Shown: positions 24,500 to 34,146 of the stretch, piece by piece
Numbering within the stretch: the stretch's first letter is position 1
Layout: every line of letters starts with the position of its first letter
NCBI RefSeq assembly: GCF_014654615.1
Contig: NZ_BNBB01000001.1
Location: forward strand, 434,001 to 498,000
DNA length: 64,000 nucleotides
Source of the DNA: Streptosporangium violaceochromogenes
Lineage (GTDB): Bacteria; Actinomycetota; Actinomycetes; Streptosporangiales; Streptosporangiaceae
Reading direction: 5' to 3'
The notes under the pieces: model-generated
What the model saw: only the letters and a program-made list of their open reading frames with translations
The model's database searches: none
What the model was told of the DNA's origin: nothing
Made by a program: the position numbers and the translations under genes

Positions 24500-27062
24500 G
24501 TCGGCCCCGCGCACGCGGGGATGGTCCGGCGGCGGCGAGCCGCTCGGACGGGGTCATCGGGTCGGCCCCGCGCACGCGGGGATGGTCCCCGCGTCGATGC
24601 GGCTTCCGAGAGCACTCATGTGTCGGCCCCGCGCACGCGGGGATGGTCCCGTAGTCAGGAGGTCCACGGCGTCACCAGCTGTGTCGGCCCCGCGCACGCG
24701 GGGATGGTCCTCATGGCGGCCGTTACTCGCGATGACCTTTTGCGTCGGCCCCGCGCACGCGGGGATGGTCCCCTGGCCGCGTGCGGTTACTACCGCGTGG
24801 AGCGGTCGGCCCCGCGCACGCGGGGATGGTCCCGTGGTCAGAAGGTCGACAGCATCACCAGCTGTGTCGGCCCCGCGCACGCGGGGATGGTCCGGCCCAG
24901 CGCAAGCTGGACGAGGTTGGACAGACGTCGGCCCCGCGCACGCGGGGATGGTCCCCATGCGTCTCCGGTGAAGGTTGCCTTGCCAAAGGTCGGCCCCGCG
25001 CACGCGGGGATGGTCCGTCCTGGGCCGCCGCCCAGCTCTCCGCGTCCGAGTCGGCCCCGCGCACGCGGGGATGGTCCCAGCTTCGAGGGCGGCACCGCAG
25101 GTCAGACGATGTCGGCCCCGCGCACGCGGGGATGGTCCGTGGGCGCCCCGTTCGTCTGCCGGCGACACCTCGTCGGCCCCGCGCACGCGGGGATGGTCCA
25201 TCCCGCCTGCTCGGCCGCACGGCCGAGACCGAGTCGGCCCCGCGCACGCGGGGATGGTCCCTCGGCGACGAAGTCGAGGATGCCGGTCGAGGTGTCGGCC
25301 CCGCGCACGCGGGGATGGTCCCCTTGCATTCCTGCGTGTTGTCGGAGATGTAAAGTCGGCCCCGCGCACGCGGGGATGGTCCCCACACCATGTTCGACGG
25401 CCACTCGGTCCGCGTGTCGGCCCCGCGCACGCGGGGATGGTCCCGCCTGACGGCGCGCCCGCTTGACGGCACGGCTGTCGGCCCCGCGCACGCGGGGATG
25501 GTCCGGAGCCAGGACGCGGGTCACAGCGGGTACGCCGGTCGGCCCCGCGCACGCGGGGATGGTCCCGTCGGTGAGCGGCTGGCCCTGGTCGTTCTCGGGT
25601 CGGCCCCGCGCACGCGGGGATGGTCCTACGGGCCATGTCAGGGGGGCGCCGGCGGGGCCGTCGGCCCCGCGCACGCGGGGATGGTCCCCATAGGGACCGA
25701 GCTCCAGGCCATCCAGTCGAGTCGGCCCCGCGCACGCGGGGATGGTCCGAAGGGCTGTGGGCGCAGCTCCTTGGCGGCGAGGTCGGCCCCGCGCACGCGG
25801 GGATGGTCCGGAGAAACTGCCCTCACCGCCACGTTGACAGGTGTCGGCCCCGCGCACGCGGGGATGGTCCCTGCATCGCGCGGTACAGCTCGTGAAGCTC
25901 GGCGTCGGCCCCGCGCACGCGGGGATGGTCCGGACGCCCACCCGGCCGCCTCCTGTACGGCTACGTCGGCCCCGCGCACGCGGGGATGGTCCCGTCGGCC
26001 AGGCCCGCTCCTCGGCCGCCCGCTCGTCGGCCCCGCGCACGCGGGGATGGTCCGCTCCACGGCGATTGCGTTTCTTTTCGCCGGGTGTCGGCCCCGCGCA
26101 CGCGGGGATGGTCCGGTGCCGATCGTGCCGGTGTCTGAGCGGGACGCGTCGGCCCCGCGCACGCGGGGATGGTCCCCTGTACGAGAACGCCGGCTACGCC
26201 CGCGCCGGGTCGGCCCCGCGCACGCGGGGATGGTCCGGCCGCGCCGTACAGGTGGGCCGCCGGGTCGAGGTCGGCCCCGCGCACGCGGGGATGGTCCGGC
26301 GTCGTGGACAGGTGCTGCGGTGATCTCGGAGTCGGCCCCGCGCACGCGGGGATGGTCCGACGTGGTGATCGGGCCGGGGCGGACGATCCCGGTCGGCCCC
26401 GCGCACGCGGGGATGGTCCGTCAGAGTCTGCGGCTACGTCTGGTGCCTATGAGTCGGCCCCGCGCACGCGGGGATGGTCCGCCGTCGAGGGTGACCTGGC
26501 CCGGTCGACGCTGGTCGGCCCCGCGCACGCGGGGATGGTCCCTGGCGGGCCGTGCCGACGCCCTTCGTGCGCGGGTCGGCCCCGCGCACGCGGGGATGGT
26601 CCGTGCCGCATCACCGCCGTGGGGTGCGGGCCGGAGTCGGCCCCGCGCACGCGGGGATGGTCCTGCAGATCACGGCGCCAGGTCCTCGGGGATCGGGTCG
26701 GCCCCGCGCACGCGGGGATGGTCCGTTTTCGCGCTCGGCGCGATGATCGCCCCCGGCGTCGGCCCCGCGCACGCGGGGATGGTCCGCGCATTGAGTTCGG
26801 ACCGGCGTACGACCTGCTGTCGGCCCCGCGCACGCGGGGATGGTCCCTCGTGGCGCACTCATTTGACGTGGCCGGTGATGTCGGCCCCGCGCACGCGGGG
26901 ATGGTCCCCGGTGCAGGTTGAGGCGGTCGTCGCCGGTGAGGTCGGCCCCGCGCACGCGGGGATGGTCCGAAATCGGGCGGCTGGAGCGGGAGGTGAGCAG
27001 CGTCGGCCCCGCGCACGCGGGGATGGTCCCCGCATGTCCGACCGCCGAAGAAGTGTCGAGGC

Positions 27063-27245
27063 GTCGGCCCCGCGCACGCGGGGATGGTCCTGTGATCAAT
27101 TTGGGTCGTAATGGTCTGCGTGAGTCGGCCCCGCGCACGCGGGGATGGTCCTGTGATCAATTTGGGTCGTAATGGTCTGCGTGAGTCGGCCCCGCGCACG
27201 CGGGGATGGTCCTGTGATCAATTTGGGTCGTAATGGTCTGCGTGA
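27063..27245 (+). repeat. Three identical consecutive repeat-spacer units
   Basis: Spacers at 27091-27123, 27152-27184 and 27213-27245 are identical (begin TGTGATCAATTTGGG). The block is a triplication of one 61-base unit, most easily explained by recombination between repeats. Confidence 0.95.
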
Positions 27246-29383
27246 GTCGGCCCCGCGCACGCGGGGATGGTCCATGGTTCGGGCCCTCCTCGTCCTCGTC
27301 GAGGAGGTCGGCCCCGCGCACGCGGGGATGGTCCCTGGCCGGTCGGGTTGAGCACGCACAGGCCGACGTCGGCCCCGCGCACGCGGGGATGGTCCGGCCC
27401 GGTTGACGGGGCTGTGCCCGTCGCCGGCGTCGGCCCCGCGCACGCGGGGATGGTCCTGATGAGCAGCGACGTCCCTCCTTACCGGCTCTGTCGGCCCCGC
27501 GCACGCGGGGATGGTCCGCGCTGGAGGCGGGCGCGATGACGATCAACGAGGTGTCGGCCCCGCGCACGCGGGGATGGTCCGCGCCGCCGTCGCCGTCGGC
27601 GCCCAGCGGCTCCGTCGGCCCCGCGCACGCGGGGATGGTCCTAGTACGAGCACGACCCGGGGAGGCCGCCCATGGTCGGCCCCGCGCACGCGGGGATGGT
27701 CCTGAGCAGCGACTTCGTGTCGAGTCCCATCATGGGTCGGCCCCGCGCACGCGGGGATGGTCCCCAGCCGTTGAAGGAATTCCAGCGTCGCCGCCGGTCG
27801 GCCCCGCGCACGCGGGGATGGTCCGACATCCTTAGTCGGTTCCTGGATCAGGCCGATGTCGGCCCCGCGCACGCGGGGATGGTTCTGCCCGGAGGAGGAG
27901 GACCAGGCGCCGGCGGAAGTCGGCCCCGCGCACGCGGGGATGGTCCTCGGATGTAATTTCCCGATCCGTCCCAATATCCGTCGGCCCCGCGCACGCGGGG
28001 ATGGTCCGCCGGACGGTTTCGCCGACGTGCCGCACGGTTTGTCGGCCCCGCGCACGCGGGGATGGTCCCGGTCACCCGGGCACCTCGGGAAGTGTCGGCC
28101 TGTCGGCCCCGCGCACGCGGGGATGGTCCAGCCCTTCAGGTGCCCGGGGGGACGACCGGCGAGTCGGCCCCGCGCACGCGGGGATGGTCCCAGATGGCGG
28201 CGAGTTTGAGCAGGGCGAGGAGCGTCGGCCCCGCGCACGCGGGGATGGTCCCCGCGGCGGGCACGAGGTGCCCTGGCCGTGCGAGTCGGCCCCGCGCACG
28301 CGGGGATGGTCCGACGGTCGGCTGAGCGCGGCGGAGGACGCTGTGGTCGGCCCCGCGCACGCGGGGATGGTCCGCGCGCTGCTGGAGGTGGCCCGCGCCG
28401 CGCAGGGTCGGCCCCGCGCACGCGGGGATGGTCCTCCGGGCCGCGAAAGAGGCTGAGCTCGCCGCTCGTCGGCCCCGCGCACGCGGGGATGGTCCTCAAG
28501 GTCCGCGACGCGCTGCTGCGCACCGCCAGTCGGCCCCGCGCACGCGGGGATGGTCCAGTGATCGAGCTGGCGCCGATGGGGACGACGACGTCGGCCCCGC
28601 GCACGCGGGGATGGTCCGGACGAGCACGACCGCCGCCAGCCCATCGGCCGGTCGGCCCCGCGCACGCGGGGATGGTCCGGCGGAACGCCAGCGCCGCAAG
28701 CGGCAGCAGATGTCGGCCCCGCGCACGCGGGGATGGTCCTAGTGAAGATATGCGGGAGGGTAAGGAGGAGAAGTCGGCCCCGCGCACGCGGGGATGGTCC
28801 TAGTCGGCGGCGGCGTCCGGCGCCGTGAGGTCCGTCGGCCCCGCGCACGCGGGGATGGTCCCCCCACTTCTTCGGATGCACCGTCTTGCACCATGTCGGC
28901 CCCGCGCACGTGGGGATGTTCCTCTCGTACGTGTGTGCGAGCAGTTCAGGGCCCAGTCGGCCCCGCGCACGCGGGGATGGTCCGCGCGGCACCACAGACC
29001 TCGATCCCGTGGGCCGGTCGGCCCCGCGCACGCGGGGATGGTCCGCCGAGCTTGATCTCTGGCAGGCCGAGTCGCGCAGTCGGCCCCGCGCACGCGGGGA
29101 TGGTCCGCCCCGAGGAGGCGTCACGTGCCGTCCGGCCTCGTCGGCCCCGCGCACGCGGGGATGGTCCTTTCACCTCCTACGCGGTGCGATAGTGCGACAC
29201 GTCGGCCCCGCGCACGCGGGGATGGTCCAGGACGCCCGATCGAGGGCGTCCTCAACATGACGTCGGCCCCGCGCACGCGGGGATGGTCCTCCCGTGATGG
29301 AACAGCCAGTCGCCGTTGGCGTGTCGGCCCCGCGCACGCGGGGATGGTCCTGGATCACCGGCTCCCGTGCTCTGTCCCTTCTC

Positions 29384-29627
29384 GTCGGCCCCGCGCACGC
29401 GGGGATGGTCCCGGGTTTGTCACCTTGACGGCGTGGCAAGTAAGGTCGGCCCCGCGCACGCGGGGATGGTCCGCATTGATCGGGCCGATCCCTCACGGAC
29501 TGGTCGTCGGCCCCGCGCACGCGGGGATGGTCCCGGGTTTGTCACCTTGACGGCGTGGCAAGTAAGGTCGGCCCCGCGCACGCGGGGATGGTCCGCATTG
29601 ATCGGGCCGATCCCTCACGGACTGGTC
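29384..29627 (+). repeat. Tandem duplication of a two-spacer (122-base) block
   Basis: Spacers 81 and 83 are identical (begin CGGGTTTGTCACC), and so are 82 and 84 (begin GCATTGATCGGGCC). The repeat order A-B-A-B shows a duplication of a 122-base unit. Confidence 0.95.
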
Positions 29628-30239
29628 GTCGGCCCCGCGCACGCGGGGATGGTCCGCAAAATGTCACCCTGCATGTCATCCCCCAAGGGTCGGCCCCGCG
29701 CACGCGGGGATGGTCCCCCGTGTGGGACATCCTGACCCAGACCGCGCTCGTCGGCCCCGCGCACGCGGGGATGGTCCCCCGGCGGCCAGTCCCGGGATAG
29801 AGCTGGGGTAGTCGGCCCCGCGCACGCGGGGATGGTCCCCTGCGGTTCACCATCAACTCGGTCACCGTCAGGTCGGCCCCGCGCACGCGGGGATGGTCCG
29901 GCCCGCGCGATGGCCAGGCCGAGGCCCCTGGTGTCAGCCCCGCGCACGCGGGGATGGTCCCATGGCGGCCGACCGCGCCCCGTAGCGGTGGCCGTCGGCC
30001 CCGCGCACGCGGGGATGGTCCGTGCCAGCCGTTACGGCACCGCTCCACCCCCATGTCGACCCCGCGCACGCGGGGATGGTCCGGTGTAGTCACGGCGTTC
30101 GATCTGCTCGGGGGTGTCGGCCCCGCGCACGCGGGAATGGTCCGCAGCAGGTCAGCCCGGTCCTCGCAGATCTCCGGTCGGCCCCGCGCACGCGGGGATG
30201 GTCCGGCGGCAAGGGCGGTCGTGCCGAGGACACGGCCGA

Positions 30240-30422
30240 TCACGGCGTGGCGGCGAGACGCCGCTCGAAGATCCGGTCGCGTTCCCTGGCGAGGGCGAAC
30301 ATCTCCGGGTCAGGGTCGCCGCCGAACAGCTCGCGCAGCTTGGCGAGCACGGCCTGGCGTGGCTCGGCGAGCACGGGCGACGGTTCGGCGGGCTCTACCA
30401 GGGGCGAGATCTCGGCGTCCAT
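30240..30422 (-). CDS. Small acidic protein downstream of the methyltransferase gene, unknown
   Basis: This 60-residue frame encodes a Pro/Glu-rich start (ISPLVEPAEPSPVLAEP) and an amphipathic helical tail (RQAVLAKLRELFGG and MFALARERDRIFERRLAA). It begins 58 bases after the methyltransferase stop in the same orientation, and ends 35 bases from the last CRISPR repeat. The RBS is weak. Coding is plausible from the helix periodicity but not certain; function unknown. Confidence 0.4.
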   Translation of the reverse strand: MDAEISPLVEPAEPSPVLAEPRQAVLAKLRELFGGDPDPEMFALARERDRIFERRLAATP

Positions 30423-30480
30423 GTTGGACGGTTACCCCGGGGCACCCGATGTCACCGAGCGATCCGTTCTCGCTTGCCCG

Positions 30481-31655
30481 TCAGCGCACCGGTACGAGCG
30501 TGGACGGCTCACCCAGCCACACCTGCTGGCGGCCGTCCGCGGTGACGGTCAGCCCGAACTCCTCATGCCCCGGCCGCCCCTGTCCGTACCACCACCGGTG
30601 GGCGGCCTCGACCTCGTCCCATAGGCTGCGCGGCCCACCCTGGTAGACCCGCGAGTCCGCAGAGGCGTCCTCGTCGAAGAACACCGCAGCCCACGACAGG
30701 TCCCCCAGGCCGAACAGCCAGATGGTTTGAACTCCTTGCGGGCTGCGTGCGAAGGTGCGGGCGCACTCGGGTATCTGAAGGCTGACCGCGAAGTTGGAGG
30801 CGGCGTAGTCGGATTCGTCCACGATCTGCGCGGCGGGCAGGCCGGTGGTCGAGCGGCGGGTGTCGGCGGGCCAGCCCTCTCCGGGAAGGTAGTCGTCGAA
30901 CTCGGGCCAGTCCAGGCGCTGAGAGCGCACGTGCATGAACCGCGTGGCACCGGTGAAGTGCCCGCCGGCACTGCCGTCGCCGGCCGCTGTCAGGCACGCG
31001 ATGGCGTTCTGCCCGCTGTAGCGGGTGCCCCACGGCATCACCAGCACACCACCGGGCCGGATCTGCTCGATCCAGGCCCGAGGGACCTCGTGAACGCCCA
31101 CCGTCACCAAGATCCGATCGTAGGGTGCCCGGTCCGGCCGGCCGAGCAGGCCGTCACCGGTGACGATCTCGGGATGCCACCCGGCGGCGGCCAGAGTCTT
31201 GCGCGCGCACCCGGCCACCGTTTCGTCGACTTCGACGGAGACGACGTTCTGCTCGCCGAGGCGGGCCGACAGCAGTGCGGCGCACCAGCCGGTCCCTGTG
31301 CCGACCTCCAGCACGCGTGCTCCATCGGTCACCGACAGGTCGGCGAACATGGAGAACACCGCGCTGGGCATCGAACTGGAGCTGGTGGCCAGTTTTCCGG
31401 GCGTGGTGCCGATGTGGTGGCCGTCGTCCCACTGCGTGACGATGGGTACGTCGGCGTCGGCCCAGCGGCGCCACTCCTCGGGATCGTCGGTCTTGGAGAC
31501 GGTGATGTACCCCTGGCCGGTGGAGGGCCACATCACCTGGGGCAGAAACAGCTCCCGGGGGACCATCTCGAAGGCCGGTACCCAGTCGGGGGCAGCGCAC
31601 CGGATTCCTGAAGAAGGTCGCGTAGTTTTCGCTGCCGTGGTTCGGGGGAGGTCAC
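30481..31655 (-). CDS. PIMT-like methyltransferase of ATP-grasp peptide (graspetide) systems; 5' frameshift
   Basis: The protein matches SAM methyltransferases related to protein-isoaspartate methyltransferase and linked to ATP-grasp RiPPs (TIGR04188 type). Visible parts: AFEMVPRELFLP, VTQWDDG, SSSSMPSAVFSMFADL, motif I VLEVGTGTGWCAALL, PYDRILVTVGVHEVPRAW, IRPGGVLVMPWGT, and the tail PRSLWDEVEAAHRWW with FGLTVTADGRQQVWL. Relatives convert Asp to aspartimide in graspetides. The expected start is GTG 31655, overlapping the 37-codon gene (GTGA) and encoding TSPEPRQRKLRDLLQESGAL. That frame joins the rest only if one base is added near the run of five G at 31588-31592. As it stands the main frame is open to 31851 but its N-terminus is nonsense. 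Confidence 0.75.
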
Positions 31656-31765
31656 GCGGATTTCGGCTTCTCGTGCTTGCCTTCGGGTGGGGCTTTGTCC
31701 GGTTCAGGCTTCGGCAGCGTGATCGGCCCAGGTTTGGGGTGACGGGTTCCTTCGTGTTCTCCCAT
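31652..31765 (-). CDS. 37-residue Pro/Lys/Glu-rich peptide gene coupled to the methyltransferase
   Basis: A short frame with a good RBS (GGAAGG, 8 bases before ATG 31765) encodes a peptide of 37 residues beginning MGEHEGTRHPKPGP and ending EGKHEKPKSA. Its TGA overlaps the GTG of the methyltransferase (GTGA), as in translationally coupled pairs. It lacks the Thr/Ser plus Asp/Glu core usual in ATP-grasp precursors, so it may be a leader-like or accessory peptide instead of a substrate. No homologue is known to me. Coding status rests on RBS, overlap and even codon usage. Confidence 0.5.
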   Translation of the reverse strand: MGEHEGTRHPKPGPITLPKPEPDKAPPEGKHEKPKSA

Positions 31766-32174
31766 TCGAAGATCCTTCCCGCCAAGGCTCCTAACATGGA
31801 GCGTTCACTTGAAAGCGTAGAGTAATCACAAAGGGTGAGGTAGCCGTTCATCGGATATGTTCACCCCCTCCGCTCCCCTGCCTTCTCACCGCCCGCATAG
31901 GGGCGCGCGCACGCCCGGGCCGGTCGGGCCGGGGGCGGTCGGGCCGGGGGCGGTCTCGTATCCCCGTTTCGGCGGCCCGGACGCGAAAAGGGGTCGCGCG
32001 ACCGACGGCGCGTCAGGTAGGACTTCACCTGCCTCCGGCCGCCGACGGCCGGGTCCGAGCGGTGAGAGGAGGGAAACGCCGATGTTCGCCGTGACCGTCG
32101 CGCCTGCTCCTTCCCTGGGTACGGCCGGCGGCTGACCCCGGGACGAGCGGGCACACCCCCTGAAGGAAAGTACC
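31766..32174. other. 409-base divergent gap
   Basis: Contains the start regions of the peptide/methyltransferase unit (minus) and of the GNAT gene (plus). A 15-base direct repeat (GTCGGGCCGGGGGCG, twice near 31920-31950) and an RBS for the GNAT gene are the only structures seen. No further gene supported. Confidence 0.4.
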
Positions 32175-33119
32175 GTGACCCACAACGACCTGATCATGCG
32201 CCCCATCGCCGGGCGCGAGGAGATCGACCTCTTCCGCCGCCTGCCCTACGTTCTGAACGGCGAATTGGCGGACGACCTCGACTCCGGCCACCGGCGGCCC
32301 GAGTGGATGTGGATGGCCCTGCGGGGAGACCGCCTTGTCGCCAGACTGGCCTGGTGGGCACCGCGCGAGGACGGCCCCCCGTTCATGCTGGACGTGCTCG
32401 ACCTCGACGACGCCGCGCGTGAACCGGAGCGTCTCGACATCGGGCTCCGGCTGCTGCAGACCGCGATGGCCACGGTCCTTCCGGCAGGCACCCATCCGCC
32501 CGAGTACAGCCGGTTCGTCCCCTCTCGGTGGCGCGATGACGGGTCGGCCAGGCGTGTCGTCGAAGACCGTGTGGCCGTCCTGGAACGGGCGGGCGCCCGG
32601 CCACTCGTCGAACGGCTGCGCCTTGAGTGGTGTCCCGGGACACCGGTCCCCGAACCGGGTGGGCGCCTGAGTTTCAGGCCGGCCGACGACCGCGAGGAGC
32701 TCGTCGAGCTGATGACCCTGGTTCTCGCGGGCACCCTCGACGCCCACAGCCGCGCCGATCTGGCCCGGATGCCGGCCGCCCGGGTGGCGGCCGGGCAGTA
32801 CGACGGCGAGCTGGCACTCTACCGGAGCCCGCGGGACTGGTGGCGGATCGCGATGACGTCCGGCGGCCGGCCCGCGGGATTCGTCGTCCCGGCCCACAAC
32901 GGCCATAACCCGATCATCGCCTACATCGGCGTCCTGCCCGCACACCGGGGGAACGGTTACGTCGACGATCTGCTCGCCGAGGGGACGAGGATCCTCGCGC
33001 GGCAGGGCGTCCCACGGATCCGCGCGTCCATGGACGTCGGAAACGTCCCGATGGCCCGGGCGTTCCAGCGTGCCGGATACGTCGACTTCCAGCACGAGAT
33101 CAACATGACCTGGAGCTGA
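32175..33119 (+). CDS. GNAT family N-acetyltransferase
   Basis: This 314-residue protein has a C-terminal GNAT domain (about 160-314). The acetyl-CoA motif is VLPAHRGNGYVDDLLAEGTRIL, followed by RASMDVGNVPMARAFQRAGY, the usual motif B. The N-terminal half may be a degenerate second GNAT domain (DRLVARLAWWAPRED, LDIGLRLLQTAMA). It starts at GTG 32175 with GAAGGAAAG upstream. The acceptor is unknown. Convergent with the lectin gene, separated by a bidirectional hairpin. Confidence 0.85.
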   Translation: MTHNDLIMRPIAGREEIDLFRRLPYVLNGELADDLDSGHRRPEWMWMALRGDRLVARLAWWAPREDGPPFMLDVLDLDDAAREPERLDIGLRLLQTAMATVLPAGTHPPEYSRFVPSRWRDDGSARRVVEDRVAVLERAGARPLVERLRLEWCPGTPVPEPGGRLSFRPADDREELVELMTLVLAGTLDAHSRADLARMPAARVAAGQYDGELALYRSPRDWWRIAMTSGGRPAGFVVPAHNGHNPIIAYIGVLPAHRGNGYVDDLLAEGTRILARQGVPRIRASMDVGNVPMARAFQRAGYVDFQHEINMTWS

Positions 33120-33131
33120 TCCGCAGTGTGT

Positions 33132-33162
33132 CCGGGCAGGGGCCGCGCTCGCCCCTGCCCGG
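33132..33162. terminator. Bidirectional hairpin between convergent genes
   Basis: A perfect 12-base stem CCGGGCAGGGGC with its complement and a 7-base loop lies 13 bases after the GNAT stop and 78 bases beyond the lectin stop on the other strand. Good position for a shared terminator. Confidence 0.65.
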
Positions 33163-33239
33163 GCAGAAGGCCCCGCCGCCCTTTCAGCGCGCCGGGGTTC
33201 GTCGTGTCGCGGCACTCCGCCTCTTTGCGACGGCGGGGT

Positions 33240-33794
33240 TTACCAGGGGCCGTTACCGCTGACGGCGCGCCACAGGCGGTCGGTGGAGCTTTGGTCCTGG
33301 TCGAGGTAGAGGGAGTCCCAGACTCCGGAGCCCTGGTAGATGCTGAGGGTCAGGGCCAGGGCGGTGTTCGTGCGGGGACGGAGGCGGCCCCAGCCGGTCT
33401 CGCCACCCGCCACGGTGTCCTCCTTCACACGGCTCCAGTCCTGCAGGGCCGAGCCGTCGCAGGTTTTGACGACCACGAGGTCGTTGGCGCTGGGGGCGCC
33501 GTTGATCGGCTGCAGGCACTTGCCCGCCGCCTCGTTCTTGAGCACCCAGTAACCGTCGCTCTTGGTGATCCAGGTCCACTTGGCGGTCCGGTAGATCCAC
33601 GGGGGAAAGCGCAGGGAGACCGCCTGGGCGCCCTCACCGACGCCGTCGCCGTACAGGGCCAGGCGGCTGCCGTCCATCCGGTTGATGATTCTCTGGTCAG
33701 AGCGAGAGGTGTCGGCGTGGGCGGGAGCCGAGACGGCGGTCAGGCCGGCCAGCATGAGGGCGGTCGTCGCCAGGAACGGGCCGATTCTGGGCAT
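33240..33794 (-). CDS. Secreted ricin-type b-trefoil lectin-like protein
   Basis: This 184-residue protein has a Sec signal peptide (residues 1-27, cleavage after APAHA) and one RICIN-type region: YWVLKNEAAGKCLQPINGAPSANDLVVVKTCDGSALQDWSR, with the Cys pair and QxW motif of b-trefoil repeats. Only about one and a half trefoil repeats are recognisable, and no enzyme domain is attached. A carbohydrate-binding role outside the cell is likely. It stands alone. Confidence 0.8.
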   Translation of the reverse strand: MPRIGPFLATTALMLAGLTAVSAPAHADTSRSDQRIINRMDGSRLALYGDGVGEGAQAVSLRFPPWIYRTAKWTWITKSDGYWVLKNEAAGKCLQPINGAPSANDLVVVKTCDGSALQDWSRVKEDTVAGGETGWGRLRPRTNTALALTLSIYQGSGVWDSLYLDQDQSSTDRLWRAVSGNGPW

Positions 33795-34146
33795 GTGTGA
33801 AGGCTCCTATGCATCAAGGATAAACACAGAGGGTGTCCGAGTGATTACTATCAGAACGGCGGTGCTGTGGCCGCCAGACCCGCGAAACAACGGCGTGGGA
33901 GTTTGCGGCCCTCACGGTTCCGCACCCATGCGCACTTCAGCGGCGATTCGGGCCCCGTCGTTCACCACGGCGCCGCGGCCGCCGTCAAAAGACCGCGCGG
34001 GGTCGCCTCGGCGGGCGACAGGTACGATCCGGGATGTGAAGTGACGCCATGGCACATCGGCCCCTATGACGCCGTCCGAGCCCGGCTCCGGTGTCCGTCC
34101 GGTGCGCCCAGGTCACTCCTTGTTCACTTCACACGATCGGATTCCC
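33795..34146. other. 352-base divergent gap
   Basis: Between the lectin gene (minus) and the nucleotidyltransferase gene (plus). Lower GC near 33815-33850, probably the lectin promoter. No gene, repeat or RNA structure supported. Confidence 0.4.

Larger units (their letters stand above)
24500..30204 (+). CRISPR. Type I-E-like CRISPR array: 94 repeats, 93 spacers, no adjacent cas genes
   Basis: The 28-base repeat starts GTCGG, contains the palindrome CCCCGCG-CAC-GCGGGG and ends ATGGTCC. Spacers are 33 bases (period 61), except spacer 8 (34), spacer 50 (35) and spacer 75 (34). I traced all 94 repeat positions from 24500 to 30177. Five repeats deviate: 27858 (GGTTC end), 28895 (two changes), 29933 (GTCAG start), 30055 (GTCGA start) and 30116 (GGGAA). 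Three of these lie in the last five, marking the old end on the right. Repeat type and 61-base period are those of type I-E in actinobacteria. No cas1, cas2, cas3 or Cascade gene is in the window. Confidence 0.97.

Noticed and set aside
24498..30250. Many long open frames (up to about 570 codons) on both strands across the CRISPR array
   Set aside because: The repeat contains no stop in any frame and the 61-base period shifts the frame at each unit, giving repeated SAPRTRGWS, VGPAHAGMV and RPRARGDGP blocks. They are read-through artefacts, not proteins.
30481..31851. Methyltransferase starting at 31851 as the open frame suggests
   Set aside because: Residues before about 31600 in that frame do not resemble the family, while the coupled GTG frame does; a frameshift explains it better.
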